DNA of 64,000 bases from Manduca sexta (GCF_014839805.1 NC_051131.1:12078913-12142912); one strand, 5' to 3'; shown: positions 48,693 to 62,869, counted from the stretch's first letter. Numbers and translations are program-made. Notes: generated by a model not told the origin, from the sequence alone.

Positions 48693-49262
48693 ATTCAAAA
48701 AATTCTATTCATTACTTAACAATCACGATTCTACTAAAACACAAATTATGAAAAAATGACAAAACAAGTGACTAAGAATTGATCCAATGTGGAAATCGAA
48801 TTCATGACCTTCAGTTTCACTGCTGGTTATAAGCCGTCTGCACCAGGTAAAGCAACAATCCATCTAAATCATATAACGCGACGTAATTCCCCGAACATAT
48901 TTATCAATATGTAATATGTACTTGTATTCAGAAATGATTTCACCTGTTGAAACTCATTTTATCTTACTTCTATATCTTCAAGATAAATCCGTCCGTACCT
49001 GCAACAAACAAAAGGTTTATAAATAAAACTTATATCATGTTATTATGTATATCAATATGAATCATAAACATGTCAGTTCGCTTTTCGGTTCTGTATGGTA
49101 AAACCTCATTTAAACTGAGCAATTATTGCTAGCAATATTGTACGCAATTATTGCTACAAATGTTTTTCGAATATATGTTAAAACACTACTATGAATATCA
49201 ACGCGAGCGAAAATTGCTTCGATACCACCTCGACCTTGCTTTGCGTGAGAGTGAAGAGTTTG
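48693..49262. other. Non-coding DNA with tRNA-like relic
   Basis: On the minus strand about 48785-48850 reads 'gaaggtcatgaattcgatttc', which resembles a B box, with a possible weak A box upstream. It is probably a SINE fragment. Otherwise AT-rich and unrecognised. Confidence 0.35.
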
Positions 49263-49536
49263 CTATTCGCTTTATGGTAAGCGATACGACCGCCCATAAG
49301 CACTAGAAACACCATCGAACATCTTTAATTAAAAGGTTTTGTTTGGTATTCCACTACGCTCGACATCCTGAGATATGAGATTTTAAGTCTCATTATGTCC
49401 AGTAGTTACACTGGCTACAATGTCCTTCAAATCGGAACATAATAGTGACTACACACTGCTGCTTGGCGGCAGACTAAGACATTGCGATGGTACAGTACCC
49501 AGGTGGACTCTGATATATGAGAGACCTACCACCAGT
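49263..49536 (-). mobile_element. LINE 3' end, family D, longer copy
   Basis: It matches 36024-36211 in reverse orientation ('gtaagcgatacgaccgcc', 'tttggtattccactacgctc', 'cctgagatatgagatt', 'agtagttacactgg') and extends further toward the LINE 5' side with 'ctgctgcttggcggcag' and 'gagacctaccaccagt'. The poly(A) tail is lost. It shows that the family is longer than the 36-kb copy. Confidence 0.75.
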
Positions 49537-52500
49537 CCATAATATATAATAATACTATTTACGTTATGGTTCAATTGTGCTATATCCTTGTAGTATATAT
49601 TTGTTATTAAAACAATGTAGTATAGAAATAAGTTTTATATTTAAATTGCATTTTTTAGTTCATGTATCTATTTCGCACGTTCAAAAATTCTCATTCATAA
49701 ACCAAAAAGTGAACTTAAAAAAGCTTTTAAATTACTCATATTATTTTCAGAAAAAGAAAAAAAACATAAGATTACATCACACGTCACTCCATGGGCTATC
49801 AGTGGAGCACTATCAGTTCCCCACAGCCTTAGCGGCACCGTATACGGAACAGGAAGTTTCAAATTTTACAAATACTTTATTTAACACCAAAAAAGTATGT
49901 ACATACAAAAATGATTTTTTTTTTATAGCGGCGAGTTCAAAGAGATTTTTTAGATTAAAAGCCTAATTACGGATAGCGGTGAAAACGGAACATTAATATT
50001 AGCAAAAATTAAGTATTTTTAATTCAATTAATTAATTTATTAAGGTTAATGTTGTCATAATAATCTCGTTACATTGAACCAACAATTTCAGCATACTTAA
50101 TTAATAAAAGTAGACGGTTATACTCATTAAAATGGAATTATAAAATAAAGTTCATCAATTTCAATTTCATGGTTCATTTTTCATATGAGCGAGTAATTTA
50201 ATTATATCTGCCAAATAATTTATACTAAACTGGCATATAAATATTTTTTTAATTAAAAAGACACATATACACATACCAGTATTCAAGAACGTAATCTACA
50301 AAACATAATTACTCACGCTTCTTCAATCCATTTGAAATGTGATTGAAAAAAAAATCGCATTAAATCCATTTTAATTACGCGAATAATCAATAATTATTCA
50401 AACCGTAACACACAAAGATATTTATCAATCGCTCGTAATTATAACCGTGCTCAGTGACTTTTATTGATTACAGTGGTAATCAAGTGCTGGCGACGCGTTA
50501 CATCACTAGTTGTGCAACATATTCGAATGTTGTTTAGAGCCGATAATAATTTTTCGGGTTGTCGTTGGTTATAATTGACGGTAGAGATGGGATTGATATG
50601 TTGGTCGGTTGGTCAACGGGTAACGATTTATCGATACTGACATGTGATAATTACTACTGTTTTGTTTTAACGTTTTCTTTTTATGCAAGCCGGGAGCTAC
50701 GTAACTTGAAATCATAAGTTAGGACAGAACCGACCGCTCTTTCATTTGTATCCAAGATGAAATAAATATTGATAAGTCAATACTATATTCTTCAATAAAC
50801 AGTTTAAATTTTTTTGTGTTCAATTATAATTCAAGTTAAAATAAACCTTATTCTCTATGATATAAATACCCACCAAACGGTCTCTACATTTTCATTCCGC
50901 ACAACTTTGCATCCCATTCATTCACTTTCGTAGATAAAATCCGTCCCAACTGCGTTCGTTAGGTAGAGTCGCACAATTTCAGTTTGTATAACGAGATGTC
51001 TAACTACGACCTTTGATGCTTTTGAACAGAGTTTCTCAACTTTTGTCGGCTAAGCTTCTTTGGGTTATAAATATCCGGAAAAACATTATTTCCTCGTCGC
51101 TAGAACTGTTTGATGGAAATATCGGGGACTCAATTAATGATTATTTTATATGATAGAGACTTATCTTTTTGTGTTAATATTTAAAGCTATATAGACATAT
51201 CGCATTTGGCATAAGGTCTGCCTATATACATATTTGTATATAAATTGAATAAATAAATAAAGATTTAAACACATTTTTTTACGTGAGTGTAGAAAAACTT
51301 TGTTTTTAAATATGGAATCGTCTTGGCGCTTTTAGGGGGTCAAGTCTGATTGGGAATTTCTTCTATAGTGACTGTATGAAAGACTATTTGGAGTGCACAG
51401 CCGGCGCTCGGAGCACGCGAACGCAAAAAGTGCACTACGAACATAATGTACGACCGACTGTAACTTACGACTTCAGAGGACGCGCACACTGAACACTGGA
51501 TGAAAACATGGTGAAGGAATTAATTATTTGGGTTTTTATGAGACGAAAGTTACAGTACGCAGCAGAACGAAAAGTATGTACGACATATTTATTTTCAGCT
51601 ATGAAATAAAACTTATTGAAGATTATGAATGAACAATGTTCCGCAATTGAATTATTTCAATAATACCGTGCATATTTATTTCGCGAAAAGAATTACCTTG
51701 TTTCCAAACGTAACTGATCATTTTACTCTTTACCATTTACTTACAAAAAAAATTCACAACAAATATCGACTAAGATAGCACAAATCGTGCGTGTGCGCAT
51801 CCCTTTAATCCTCAACGGATAGCAGTTAGTGCAGGCACTACATTATCCCGGCGATGTCCCGCGCCCACGGCTGGACACTTGTAAACAATTTACTACGATA
51901 GTATGGAAAACAGACGACTGATCGCTACGCCTTCCATGTATTTAATTGCAGTACTCGGACAAACCCATCATAATTGCGGAGGTTTCGGTAGAATATGATG
52001 TTAAATTTTTCATAGTTTCATTAAACAAAAAAACAAACACATATTGAATTCATTTTGTTGTTAATATTAAACCATCATGTAGATTTGAATAAAATTTGGA
52101 TAGTTTAGAAAAATATTTTTTTTACCGCTGACTAATTAGGACAAGTCCGGGACAAACATGGATGTATGGTGACTCTACAGTTGGCAAACGCTCTCGTGAT
52201 CTTATTGTCCCGTGAGTTTTGTAAACGCCATGTTTTATGCATACACCGCGCCTAGGCCGTAGACACAATGGGAAATATGGAAAGCGAAAGAATCACCATT
52301 GTTTTTATATGTACGGACAAAACCGCGCTCTATTTGTAGGCGTATTGTATTGGAATGTATTGAAAACCGCTCGACTGTTAGTGGGTTATTTGTGTACCAA
52401 TAAAAATGTGCATAGTTAGTTGTTTGTTTTGTTGATGTATGTTCGTTATTCGGTGGGCAAATGTCGAGATTTATAGAATATGATGCGACATAATGACTAT

Positions 52501-54599
52501 GTAGTTGTGCAAGTTTTTATCAATTAATTGTTATATTAAAAAAAACTTAATACTTTAAGTGAATTTTTCCAGGTAATTTTGCTTTGCGCGTGCATTTACC
52601 ACGTTGATTTAAGAATAACAAGCATGTTTCAGAATTCAGACCTTACAAAATATACTTGATATAATATTATGCAACATTTCGAAACTCATCGTTAAAAGCC
52701 TAACAAGAACACTAAGATCTTCAGACAGATGTCAACTTTCACAAAACTAAAGCTTCTAAGAAACATGTCATCACCAAACGAATATAGTCGACACAAGCAT
52801 TGTTAAAAAATGGGATCAAAATTCACATCAATCGCATTCCAGTTCTATAATGACTACACAAAAACGAGCTACAATGTTGAGATAACAAGATACAAAATCA
52901 ATTGATATCACAAAAGGCATCTTAAATAATGCGCATACTTGAAATAAAAGTGAAATTTTATTTCGCAATGCGATACCAAATAGGGTTGTCGGGCACGAAC
53001 AATTTGTGACCACCGCACTACGCGGCTATTAAATGGAAATGCGCTTTTCATTATCGAAACACGCCATTTTGAGTCGAAACAATAACAATATAATAACTTA
53101 ACTACTTGACATCGTATTTGGACGGTGTAATGGTCGAGGAATTCATTCACAATTATCCGAAATTTTCTGAGAACTCAACTGTAAACGTCGGCATTTAGCG
53201 GACAATTAATCAGAAATCAATTCGGTTTTTTTTTGTGTCTCTCGACGCCCATTTGCCAACATTGTTTAACGATTAATGAAAAGTCAGATCGTGTTTTTGC
53301 ATGTTTTAAATATGATTAAAATTCGAAGGTTAACTTTAATATTTACCTTGAAAAGTGCAAGTCATAGTAATGAATACTTAATATTATTATTTATTATTAC
53401 ATATAATTAAATACCTATTACTTTTTAGTATAATAGGCTTGTAACTGACCTATTATAATTGATTTCTTACATTTATTAAAAACATAAAAACAAACAGTGT
53501 TACAAATTACAATCCTCATTCCATATTCAAACGTATAATGTATCAAACTATTATAACGAGAAACATCTAAATATTCCAATACAACTCACAAAGAAATTTC
53601 TCTATCGCATTTTTACCATTAAAACTTCTATAAAGATTTCTATACTAATAGGTACAAGGCATCTTATAACTTTAGAATCTCAATTGGACGAAAGAACGGC
53701 AAACATTCGTATACAAAGGTCACACAAGACACAACGCCCACCCAAGTATAGTGTTTTGTAACGAATTAAAAATGCGGACTCATCAAAGAGACTCATAAAA
53801 GAATTTGTTTGAGAATGTAAGATAAACAAACATAGATAAAAGAAAGTTACCAACTCTGATAATGTGGTTGTTGCGTAACCGATTGAGGGTTCTTCTGTTT
53901 TATAGATCTCTATTTGTTTTAAAATAATTATTTATTTTGGTTACAGCATCCTACATGTAAAGGTCATGTCTTACAGACATTTTTTTAATATTTTGATGTT
54001 TAAGTTTTCACATAATATTTCTTTGTATATACAGATTAAAGCTAACCCAGGTTGACTTGACGCAGCAATGCATTTACTTCGTCAATAATATACGAAAATT
54101 TTATGAAAGTCCTAAATATTTCAATGAACCCTTTTACAGACCATACGTAACGATACTGTCAGAAATATTGGTTTATTTCAAACTGCAGTGAACTTTAACC
54201 AATTAAAATGCATTATCACAAGGGTTCCTGTCCAAAACTGACCTTATCTGTTATCACCTGACCTACCAACCCTACCTACCGAATATCGAGCAAATTTAAT
54301 TTTAATTGGCGCCGCGCTATTCTCGATCCCAGTAGAGATGCGCAAGAGTCGATAAAAGGCGAGCGCTCGAGTCGAGGTCGCGTGATATGCCAACTGTGGT
54401 AGGGCAATCGTTGTCGCCATCACAATGTGTAATTCTTATTGTTTTTAATTAATTACTTACATAAACAGTTGAGGTGAATGCTGCGAGGACTTTTCGACGT
54501 GGGAAAGTTGTTCGCGCACAAAGTATGAAGCAATTAACTATTATATAAAATGTTTTTTTTTGTAACGTAAAGGGATTTGTGTGCTGCAAAAGGTTATTC
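49537..54599. other. Long AT-rich non-coding stretch
   Basis: No gene or repeat family recognised. The 129-codon frame 49577-49966 is AT-biased and starts at TTG. A GC-rich patch with 'agtgcac..agtgcact' words occurs at 51390-51500, another at 54300-54400. Small minus frames at 52828-53150 have no known domain. Confidence 0.45.
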
Positions 54600-54724
54600 T
54601 GATGTATAACCTATATTACTGTTAAGTTTCATCCAAATTCGTTCAGTAGTTTTTTCGTGAAAGAGGAACAAACATACATACATCCATACATCCATCCTCA
54701 CAATCTTTCGCATTTATAATATTA
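54600..54724 (+). mobile_element. RTE-like LINE 3' fragment, first of a pair
   Basis: 'gttaagtttcatccaaattc' and 'gttcagtagttttttcgtga' are followed by a short 'catacatacatccataca' repeat and the end 'tttcgcatttataatattac'. This is the typical 3' end of lepidopteran RTE-type elements. The next element begins directly at its terminal 'actag'. Confidence 0.7.
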
Positions 54725-54725
54725 C

Positions 54726-55510
54726 TAGCTTCCGCCCGCAGCTTCGCCCGCGTGGATTTCGGACTTCAAAAATGGAGCCGGTCGCGAACGTTCGAGAATG
54801 TTCGTTTTACGAAGCTATTCGCTAGGTGATTCGCTAGCCTCTAGGTGCCAAGCAAGCCGCCTGCCTGTGCGTTCGCGACCTTATATATATACAAAAATAA
54901 TCCTTATAGCATGATTCAGTATTCACGCGTGATGGCTTATTATCAGCGTATTTCATGTATAACTTTGGTGTTTCTATACCGATTTCTATGATTCTTTTTT
55001 ATGGAATATTTAATAATGTTAACTTTTTTAATTAGGGATGACTGAGAGTGTTATAAACGTAAGAGTGGACAAATATAATGAGAAAGCTTCGAACTGCTAA
55101 GCTATCGGGAGTTACACGTGTTATTGTGAGTCAACCATAAAAGATAGACATATGCTGTCGTGGGATATTTTTTACATAATTTTAAGGAGAACATTTCCGT
55201 CATACATGATTTCTGTGTAGCTGTAACCATTAAGATTGCACACGCGACGGAAGCTTAAAAAATGGAGTAACTTCTCCCGTTTTCCCAACATTTCCCTTCA
55301 CTGCTCTGCTCCTATTAATTGTAGCGTGATGAAAAGTATAATATAACCAGCACAGGAGTATGACAAATAATTGTACCAAGTTTCGTTAAAATCCGTCGAG
55401 TAGTTTTTGTTTCTATAACGGTTATACAGACAGACAGACAGACAGACAAAAATTTTACTGATTGCATTTTTGGCATCAGTATCGATCCCTAATCACCCCC
55501 TGATAGTTAT
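54726..55510 (+). mobile_element. RTE-like element, head and tail retained, second of a pair
   Basis: It begins 'cttccgcccgcagcttcgcc' and ends with 'accaagtttcgttaaaatcc', 'gtcgagtagtttttgt', a (CAGA)n run and 'tttactgattgcatttttgg'. The total of about 785 bp has no reverse transcriptase frame, so it is a non-autonomous or internally deleted form. The exact 3' limit is uncertain. A GC-rich segment with repeated 'cgcgaac'/'gttcgcg' words (54781-54885) lies near the head. Confidence 0.65.
55427..55448 (+). repeat. (CAGA)n microsatellite
   Basis: Five and a half CAGA units inside the tail of the RTE-like element. This is a usual feature of such tails. Confidence 0.85.
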
Positions 55511-58500
55511 TTTAGAAATATATTTCATGTACAGAATTGACCTCTCTACAGATTTATTATAAGTATTGATTAAGATATAAATTGCTCTTAGCTTAAACCT
55601 AACAATAGTATCATACCTCATCATCACCATAACATGTAACAATTAATTGGCAGCTCACCTTCGCCATTTACTCTCAGAATCGACGCCACAAAAAAAAAAA
55701 CCCGTACAGAGATTTATGCCCAACAAAAATTTGTTTCGCGGCATTAAAAAAAATTAAAAACTCGTCGCTAATTACACTGGTTAATTGCATCACCATAGGT
55801 GCAACGCATAAATCACGACGCGTTTTCGTACAATTTCCCTTAATTGGTTACGTTTGGCAATCTGCTCGTCGGGCGATTGTGATCTGGCGATGTGTGGGCA
55901 CCGGCCACAGCCACCATGCCCAAATGCGAACGGGCCGTGACACTGGCCGAGTGTACATTTGCGGTAATTAGCTGCGTTCGCGCCGGGACCACACGCGCGC
56001 ACGCGCTATGATAAGTGTAAACAAATTGTGAGCGCCTTATTTAATTGTTTTGAAGTTAAGACTAATGACTAAGCTTGGGATTTGTAAGAACACTTCGATC
56101 TTGCCCAAGCTGATCTAATAAAACATTCCGATCAAAACTTCTTTTTTATTAATCACGAAACATAAGATTCATACTGGCCATATTTCACAAGCAAAAAAAA
56201 AGCATTTAACCGCCAACCACCAATCCCGTTGAACGTTTCTTCAACACCGGTGTTATTCATGACTCACTCAGTGCAACCACGGTTGACACACTTTATAAAA
56301 TAGTTTATAAAGTGCAAGCAACATGGCGGACATGACAGGGACAACGTTGTAGGGGAATTTTGTACCGTTATTTTGCATGTAGCGCCACCAATTTTAGAAG
56401 CTGTTATCATAGTCATAAATAATCGCGATCGACTATCTACTATGAATAATGTGGAAAGATCAAGTGGAGTTAACGATGGATTTAAAATTACTTAACTTAA
56501 TTGGAAATTATGCGTTGATACATAATTTTGATAGTTATGTTGTTTATACATAGAAAATTGATTATGCATGATTGGTGTATGTTCTAAAATTAAAATAAAC
56601 TATGATGCAAACCTTCTCAGCAAATCGGTTCTAGAAAATCAGCTTATAAACTCCTACCACATGCAATCTTCGAGTCACCGTACCTCTACTAAAGAGAAGT
56701 AACTACTTCTTAAGAGAAGTAAACAGACTGTTAATGAGTTTTACAGGTGATTAATAATATAAATGAAAACAACAATGATGAAATAAAAACAATATTAATT
56801 AAACCAACTAAAATGGAAACAATTAATTTTATCAGTAATCTTAAACGAGTTTTAATCAATGAAACAGTATTGCAAAACTCACAAAAAAGGCCATAAAACA
56901 AAATGAAAAAAAAAAAGTACAATTCCAAATTAAAAAAATAACTGTCCTACTGTGTAATAAAAAACTAAACCAATCAAAACGAACGACAGTTGAGCGAAGG
57001 AATGCCATGTGTTATTCCAACAAATTGCATAATTACAGCCGAATTTATCAGTGAAAGTGTGGAATGGTCGCACGACGAACTAATGCTATTCAGGTTTAAT
57101 GATAGATCGGGACGAGCTCCGCGTAGTAGAAAGCTCGGCTATTATTATTGACACGTTCCCGCTCGCGATTTTATTCGCACGAGTGACAAATATCAATTGA
57201 TGAATGTACTGTGTCTTGAATAATGAATTACATATTATTTCGTGTGACATTAAGTAATCCTTCATTTGAATTAACGTGAGGAATGCTAAACTTTCGCTAT
57301 CATATTGCTAAGTTTTGATTATAAAAAATATTTAGTACAATGAAATATGTTATTAATGTGTCCAAAGATTACATTAATTTTCAGTTCTTGCTAATTACCT
57401 ACACTTACCTATACCAATAACGAATGAAAGATCATAATATAATACAGAATATGAGTAATCATTAACTTACTTCACATCACCGTGAACTCCACATTTATCA
57501 AATTCCTCAAACGAAATAAATCAAAACCATTTTTCTTCCAACATCACTCGTGTAATTGCCATTCTTCTCATGAATCCATTGTTGAATGACATACAACGAC
57601 GTTGTGTCGTACGATATTACGTACATAATTACAGATTAGCTTACTTTAAAATGCCAAGCCCGCACCTTCTAAATCTAATAGCATTATAATAACAGCCGCA
57701 GAAGTTAGTGCTTATTTTAGTATCGATATTGTTACATCACTATACTATCGACGCACTTTTTCGGTCAATCCAATATCAACCCAGATTAATACATATCTAT
57801 TGGTTGCTGAAATTCAGTGACCTATGTAACTTCTGTCAAAAAAGTGGCATACACTTAAATGGTCAGATGTAACTAATTAACCTCTGTTTGACCTTTCGCT
57901 TGATAAATGACCATGTTGACTTTACGAACATATTTTACAACAAAACCGATGCATAATTGGGCATCAGCAGTTCTAAAGCTAAATCATAAAATTGAACACA
58001 ATGTTATGTTTGTCTGTTCGTAAGTTAGAACAATTCGTATTAACAACAAATTCAATCACAAAGGGCTATATATATGTCTTAATTATATCTGAATTTATAT
58101 AATAGGTATCAGTATATAAATCATTACAAGGCAAGTTTTTCACTACAATACAGGCGTATAAAATCACACCAAGCCCTCTACTACCAGTTCTTATCTCGTT
58201 TTTATGGATACCACTATTCTATTAAATTGGAAATCTTCTGTTTACGGTAAAGCATCATCTGCATTCGACCTACTTACAATGAGATAAAAAAAAGTAACAG
58301 CATTATTACAATCCGCCGGAGGTTTCCGAATAATTCTAATCATTTGATTTTGAATAATGACCATTGCGTGACGGAAGGGCGATTTTGCATTGTACTTGCG
58401 CCATTATACCTAGACCTTGGTTTACATACAATTCATACTGTACTTTAAGGTCAATGACAACTGGGTTTTGTTTTAAAAACATTCATGTCAAATGCACATG

Positions 58501-58605
58501 TTAGTTTAATTATAAAAATAACGGTATAAGTGAGTTGAACAGACAATTTGTTCATTTTATATGGACTCTAATTTCTGTTGTGGATTTTGTTATCTTTGAT
58601 TAACA
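55511..58605. other. Non-coding DNA
   Basis: No gene recognised. A GC-rich patch lies at 55855-56010, where the minus frame 55790-56002 is glycine- and cysteine-rich but of no known family. A hairpin lies at 56289-56314. The rest is AT-rich. Confidence 0.45.
56289..56314. repeat. 11-bp inverted repeat with 4-base loop
   Basis: 'cactttataaa' and 'tttataaagtg' are exact reverse complements separated by 'atag'. AT-rich stem; function unknown. Confidence 0.75.
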
Positions 58606-58937
58606 TAATAAAAATATCAATCCTGTATTATAATACTGTCCCAATGCTGGGCACGGGCCTACTCTAGTACTGACTACTGAGACGAATTAGGCTTTAATCT
58701 ATCATGCTGGTCTAGTGTGGACTGGCAGACTTTACATACCTGCAAAATTCTTACAGAGAACTTCTCGGGTATGCAGGTTTCCTCGCGATTTTTCCTTCGC
58801 CGTTAAAGCAAGCGATAATTCACAAAGTATATACATATAACTGTAGAAAAGTCTGAGGTGCGTGCCCTTGGGTTTTAAACCTACGGATATGCATCTCGGA
58901 CATTTAGTCTATTACATTAACTCGGCTATCGTCGCTA
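58606..58937 (-). mobile_element. SINE family 1, old full-length copy
   Basis: In minus orientation: tail complement 'aataaaaatatcaatcctgt', 'aatgctgggcacgggcctac', 'gcaggtttcctcgcgatttt', B-box complement 'gggttttaaacctacgga' and head 'ggctatcgtcgct'. It is diverged from the 27.4-kb copy, with a few small insertions (for example a repeated 'tactga' near 58670), and has no visible target duplication. Confidence 0.88.
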
Positions 58938-59399
58938 CTCCGGTCGACTTTACCTTTAATTTAAAGAAACGGTAAAAGAGCTATAAATAGACTGAAGTAA
59001 TAGAAAAGACATAAAAATAAATACCTTTATATTTGTATTTCTAAAGGCACAATTTTTAAAGTTGTAGCTTTTCGAAGCAAAACGCCTTTACATAACTGGG
59101 TTACCGCGCTTAATATCAAAATGTACTCGCAATTTTTTTTTATTCCGAAAGATCATAAAACATGAACTTTAACATGAGTGAATATTTATACATTAAAATT
59201 TTATCTATGCTCATACTTTTACCCAAATCGCCAATTACAGTTACTAAAATTATAGACTTCGCCGATCGTGGCACAGATAAAAAACCATCTTCCCTGTACG
59301 TTATAATTAAATTATTATAAAAAACATACAGTACATAAATCGTACATCCAAAAACAACGCTTTCTACGTGTGTCAATAACCATAAATCGTGTTGCATCA
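58938..59399. other. AT-rich non-coding DNA
   Basis: No gene or repeat recognised. Confidence 0.45.
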
Positions 59400-59740
59400 C
59401 TTCTCGCGTTCAATGTTATCAATATTATGGCAATTAAAATCTGACGGTGTAAACGAAATTAATGTTTCCACTTTCGTCGGCCGTTTTCCAACTGCGCGGT
59501 GCCGTTTCATAAATCTTTGGCACGGCTCAGAAGAACTCCCCAAGTTATGACACAGTGCTTCGCCGTGTCTCGCTCGCGTAACCTCCCATTGTATGACCAG
59601 CCAGGAATTCAGCTGTAAATCAATAGATTTGAAAGGAGATTGCTCTCGGTCCACTTTTTGCCAATTTTATTGTTTCCATTATAGAGAATTTAATTAAAAT
59701 TTAATTAGGCCCGTTGTTTATTACCCGCTTTCGAAACTAG
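59400..59740. promoter_or_regulatory. Possible enhancer-like block
   Basis: A balanced-composition block with no repeat resemblance, ending in a cluster of homeodomain-type words ('tttaattaaaatttaatta', 'ttttattg') at about 59665-59710. The minus frame 59397-59654 (85 codons, ATG start) covers most of it but has no known domain. Conserved non-coding DNA is one possibility; this is a weak inference from composition and motifs. Confidence 0.2.
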
Positions 59741-61235
59741 AGATTATTAGATTTGTAATGGAAGTGTTTTGTAGCGCACTTTGTGGTACAAATTGTTAGA
59801 AATAGTGAAATTGATTTTAAAGTTGATGTACATTTATATTTTACTATACATTGTTCTTGTTATGATATTATTACCTTGTTTCATGTATGTTAAATTTAAC
59901 CGTAAACGTTCTTAAAAACAAATATAATTATTATACGTATATGGATAAGTATTATTATTCGTTGAAAATTTTTATCCGCGAACTGAGTATCCAGTAGACA
60001 GCAGACAGTTACATTTTAAGAACAGGTAGAGAGCTCTACGGCACCAATGGTTATACTAAGCAAATTAACTGATGTGCTCCTGGACAATAATAAGAGGTCA
60101 GATAAAAAATGCCCTAATTTGACCAGAATCTGTTCCGAGACCAATTAAACGAAAGTGGTATAACCAGTTCGTACAAATTGGAGCTTCATAATAGCTGTTT
60201 ATAGAATATAGTAGTAATATTGTGTGATTTGTATCTATTTTTTTCAATCAGATAAAATAAATATCTAAGCTAGGTCATATGATCTGTAAGTATCTCAGTA
60301 TCAGTCATTATTCAGTATAGGTATTGAAATACAAATATTGCAAATAAAGGAAAATTGTAACGTTTATAAAGATCTTACGTTAAAGTGATACGTGCCATAA
60401 AACGATACGATTTACCGCGGCTTTCAATAAACGATCCCAAACGCTATTTTCGATCAATATTAAAAGTGGACCAATAAGAATAAAAGTTATTTTGACATGC
60501 TTTCAAATGAGTTATTTTGATTGGTTCATTTTTGGACTCGGATTAAAGATTGAGATTAGGGTCATTTATTGAAAATGGTAGTTATTAACATTTTTAAAAA
60601 GCAACATCATTGTATATTCTGTGGTCAGCATTAAATGAATAAATACGTTTACTTTGTAAGAGGGTTAATTTGTTATCATACATTATATTTCCTTGTATAC
60701 ATTAATTTGAGGCTGACTGTACGTAACGCGTCGTACATGCGAGGAGGACACGCGCGTCGGCTATCTACTGACCGATCGGCCAATGTTAATGCGCCACCGG
60801 GAATAGAATTCGCGATTAACTTATCCGCGGATCGTTAACACTAAGCAACCAGCCGCTAGGTAGTGATTGTTTTTTTAACTACGAGGGAAATTAATTATAT
60901 TTCAGAACAAGTATTTTATTGCGGCAAAAATGATAGCCAAGATGATTATTACACGCCTACACCCTTTAGCTCCCTTATTAATAAAATTTTGCAAAATCAA
61001 ACATTTTCAATGACAAATTACTCTCAGGCTAGAATCCACGTAAAAAAAACGGTAGTACATATAATTATTAATAACTCACATAAACCAACAACGGATCTAA
61101 ATTCCTCAGAGGTGTAACACTTTTCGTCTCCCTAATCCCATTGTGAGCGTGACGGACCCGAGTTCATGATACAGGCACGCGTCTTACGACATAATTCGTG
61201 GCTCGCTCGTGCGGCTACCGGGCATTGTTGGCTAA
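59741..61235. other. Non-coding DNA
   Basis: AT-rich, no repeat recognised; a CpG-containing patch at 60720-60830. Confidence 0.45.
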
Positions 61236-61440
61236 ACATATCTATATAAATAAAAATCAGTGCACGTGTATGTAAGAGCACCGCTTCAGAACGGTTCGAT
61301 CGGCTTGACTGATTCCTTTTGTTGTGTTCCTAATTATGAAGACAAGGTTTGTATCAAAGAATAATTTCGAAAGGTCAATGGGATATGACGGAAGAAGTTG
61401 AGAATTTAGTAAATATTTTTGTATGAAAATATTTTCAACC
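61236..61440 (+). mobile_element. Interspersed repeat, 'tatataaataaaaatca' type
   Basis: It begins 'tctatataaataaaaatcag' and continues with 'gcttcagaacggttcgatcg'. This reads like a family common in arthropods in which 'tatataaataaaaatgaa' precedes an 'aacggctgaaccgattt' block. The class is not certain (Helitron-like or LINE). It is diverged and truncated. Confidence 0.45.
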
Positions 61441-62869
61441 CGCCAATCCACGAAATGACCAAACCGATTGCAATAAAAAAGTAAGTTAAGTTAGTACCAG
61501 CTTTAATCATAAGACAATGTGGACCCTATAGGTGGCGCTGTTGTCGAGACCTAAAAGATGAAAGGTAGTTTACATAAAATGTGGTCTCCAGCCCCACTAG
61601 TACCTACTATTGTAATTGTTCTCGTGGCAGCTCAATACATTACGGTTTGTAAGCTATTTAAAATTTTGTCACTATTATACCGACCTATACAATTTGATAT
61701 TCTTGTTATCTATCGTAACTTTATGATTTGTATTTTGTGCATCATTGTGCTAATAACCTTTTTCCCGTAATTGGTATGACACATTTTCATTTGTTTGTGT
61801 GGATCTAATAATATTTAAGTATATAAATCTTTTAATTTTTGTAAGACATACAGAAATTGGCCCTTCATCTAACGCCCTAGGCCCAAGCCTACTTAGCCTT
61901 GATGGTAAACCCGCACTCAATTATTCTGATGTCACCTTTTTATATTGTGTTTTATAACAATTAAAAGTATAAATTAAAATACAAACTTTCCAACGCCATT
62001 ACTATTGCGTATATTAACAATTGTGGTACAAAATAATAATGATATTCATAATTAAAATTAACAGAAACACACGTATATAATAAGTCAAAAGTCAACACCA
62101 CTCATGTACTGCAACACAAACTAATAAAGAAGCTTATTAACCTCCTTTAAAACGTATTTAACACTATTTCACACAGCATTTTATACGCTGTCATCGCGCA
62201 TACAGAAAAATTAATCATAATTATTCGTTTAAATTACGTATAGTGATGTAACCCGTACAAAGTGACTCAACCGAGCAGCATTAGCTTTACATTTGTAAAC
62301 CTAATGCGATTATCTAATATCGATTACGACCTCCCACACGGCGTGTCACACATCAGACACCGGTCGTTTCGCATAAACAACGTGCCGGTACGAAACGGGC
62401 CAGTGTTGTAGGTGTACCGATAACACAATCGATACGGTGCCGATTTATGCGCGTTTACTTTCGATTGTTATGATTTATTGCCGTTTATTGCGGTATTGCG
62501 TAGAAGGTGGTTTTTCAGGTTGCGTACGGTTGAGAACTTTTTGTTTTGTTGGTTTAACAAGTATAATTATCGAAATATTTATATTTTAAATGTCAATGGG
62601 CGTGCATAAATCATCAGTTGTTAGTAGCTAATAAGCTTAGCAATAAATTTAAGAAAACATCAACCGCTTGCACATTATTTACTTTTTGATCACATTCATC
62701 ATGCTTGTACTAAATCATACACAAGACAAAAAAATCATGCCAGAATTATGTACGTCAATGTTTAACTCTCAGTTTTGTCCTCTTGATGAGCCTTTTCGGC
62801 ATCAAAAGTTTGTAAATCACTGTACCGATTCATAACGTCGTCTTTACACCACCAGCGCCACCTTCATAA
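61441..62869. other. Non-coding DNA
   Basis: No recognised gene or repeat. The small ATG frame 61558-61770 (70 codons) is strongly hydrophobic (two possible membrane segments) but AT-biased, and no family is recognised. A GC-richer patch lies at 62330-62410. Confidence 0.4.
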
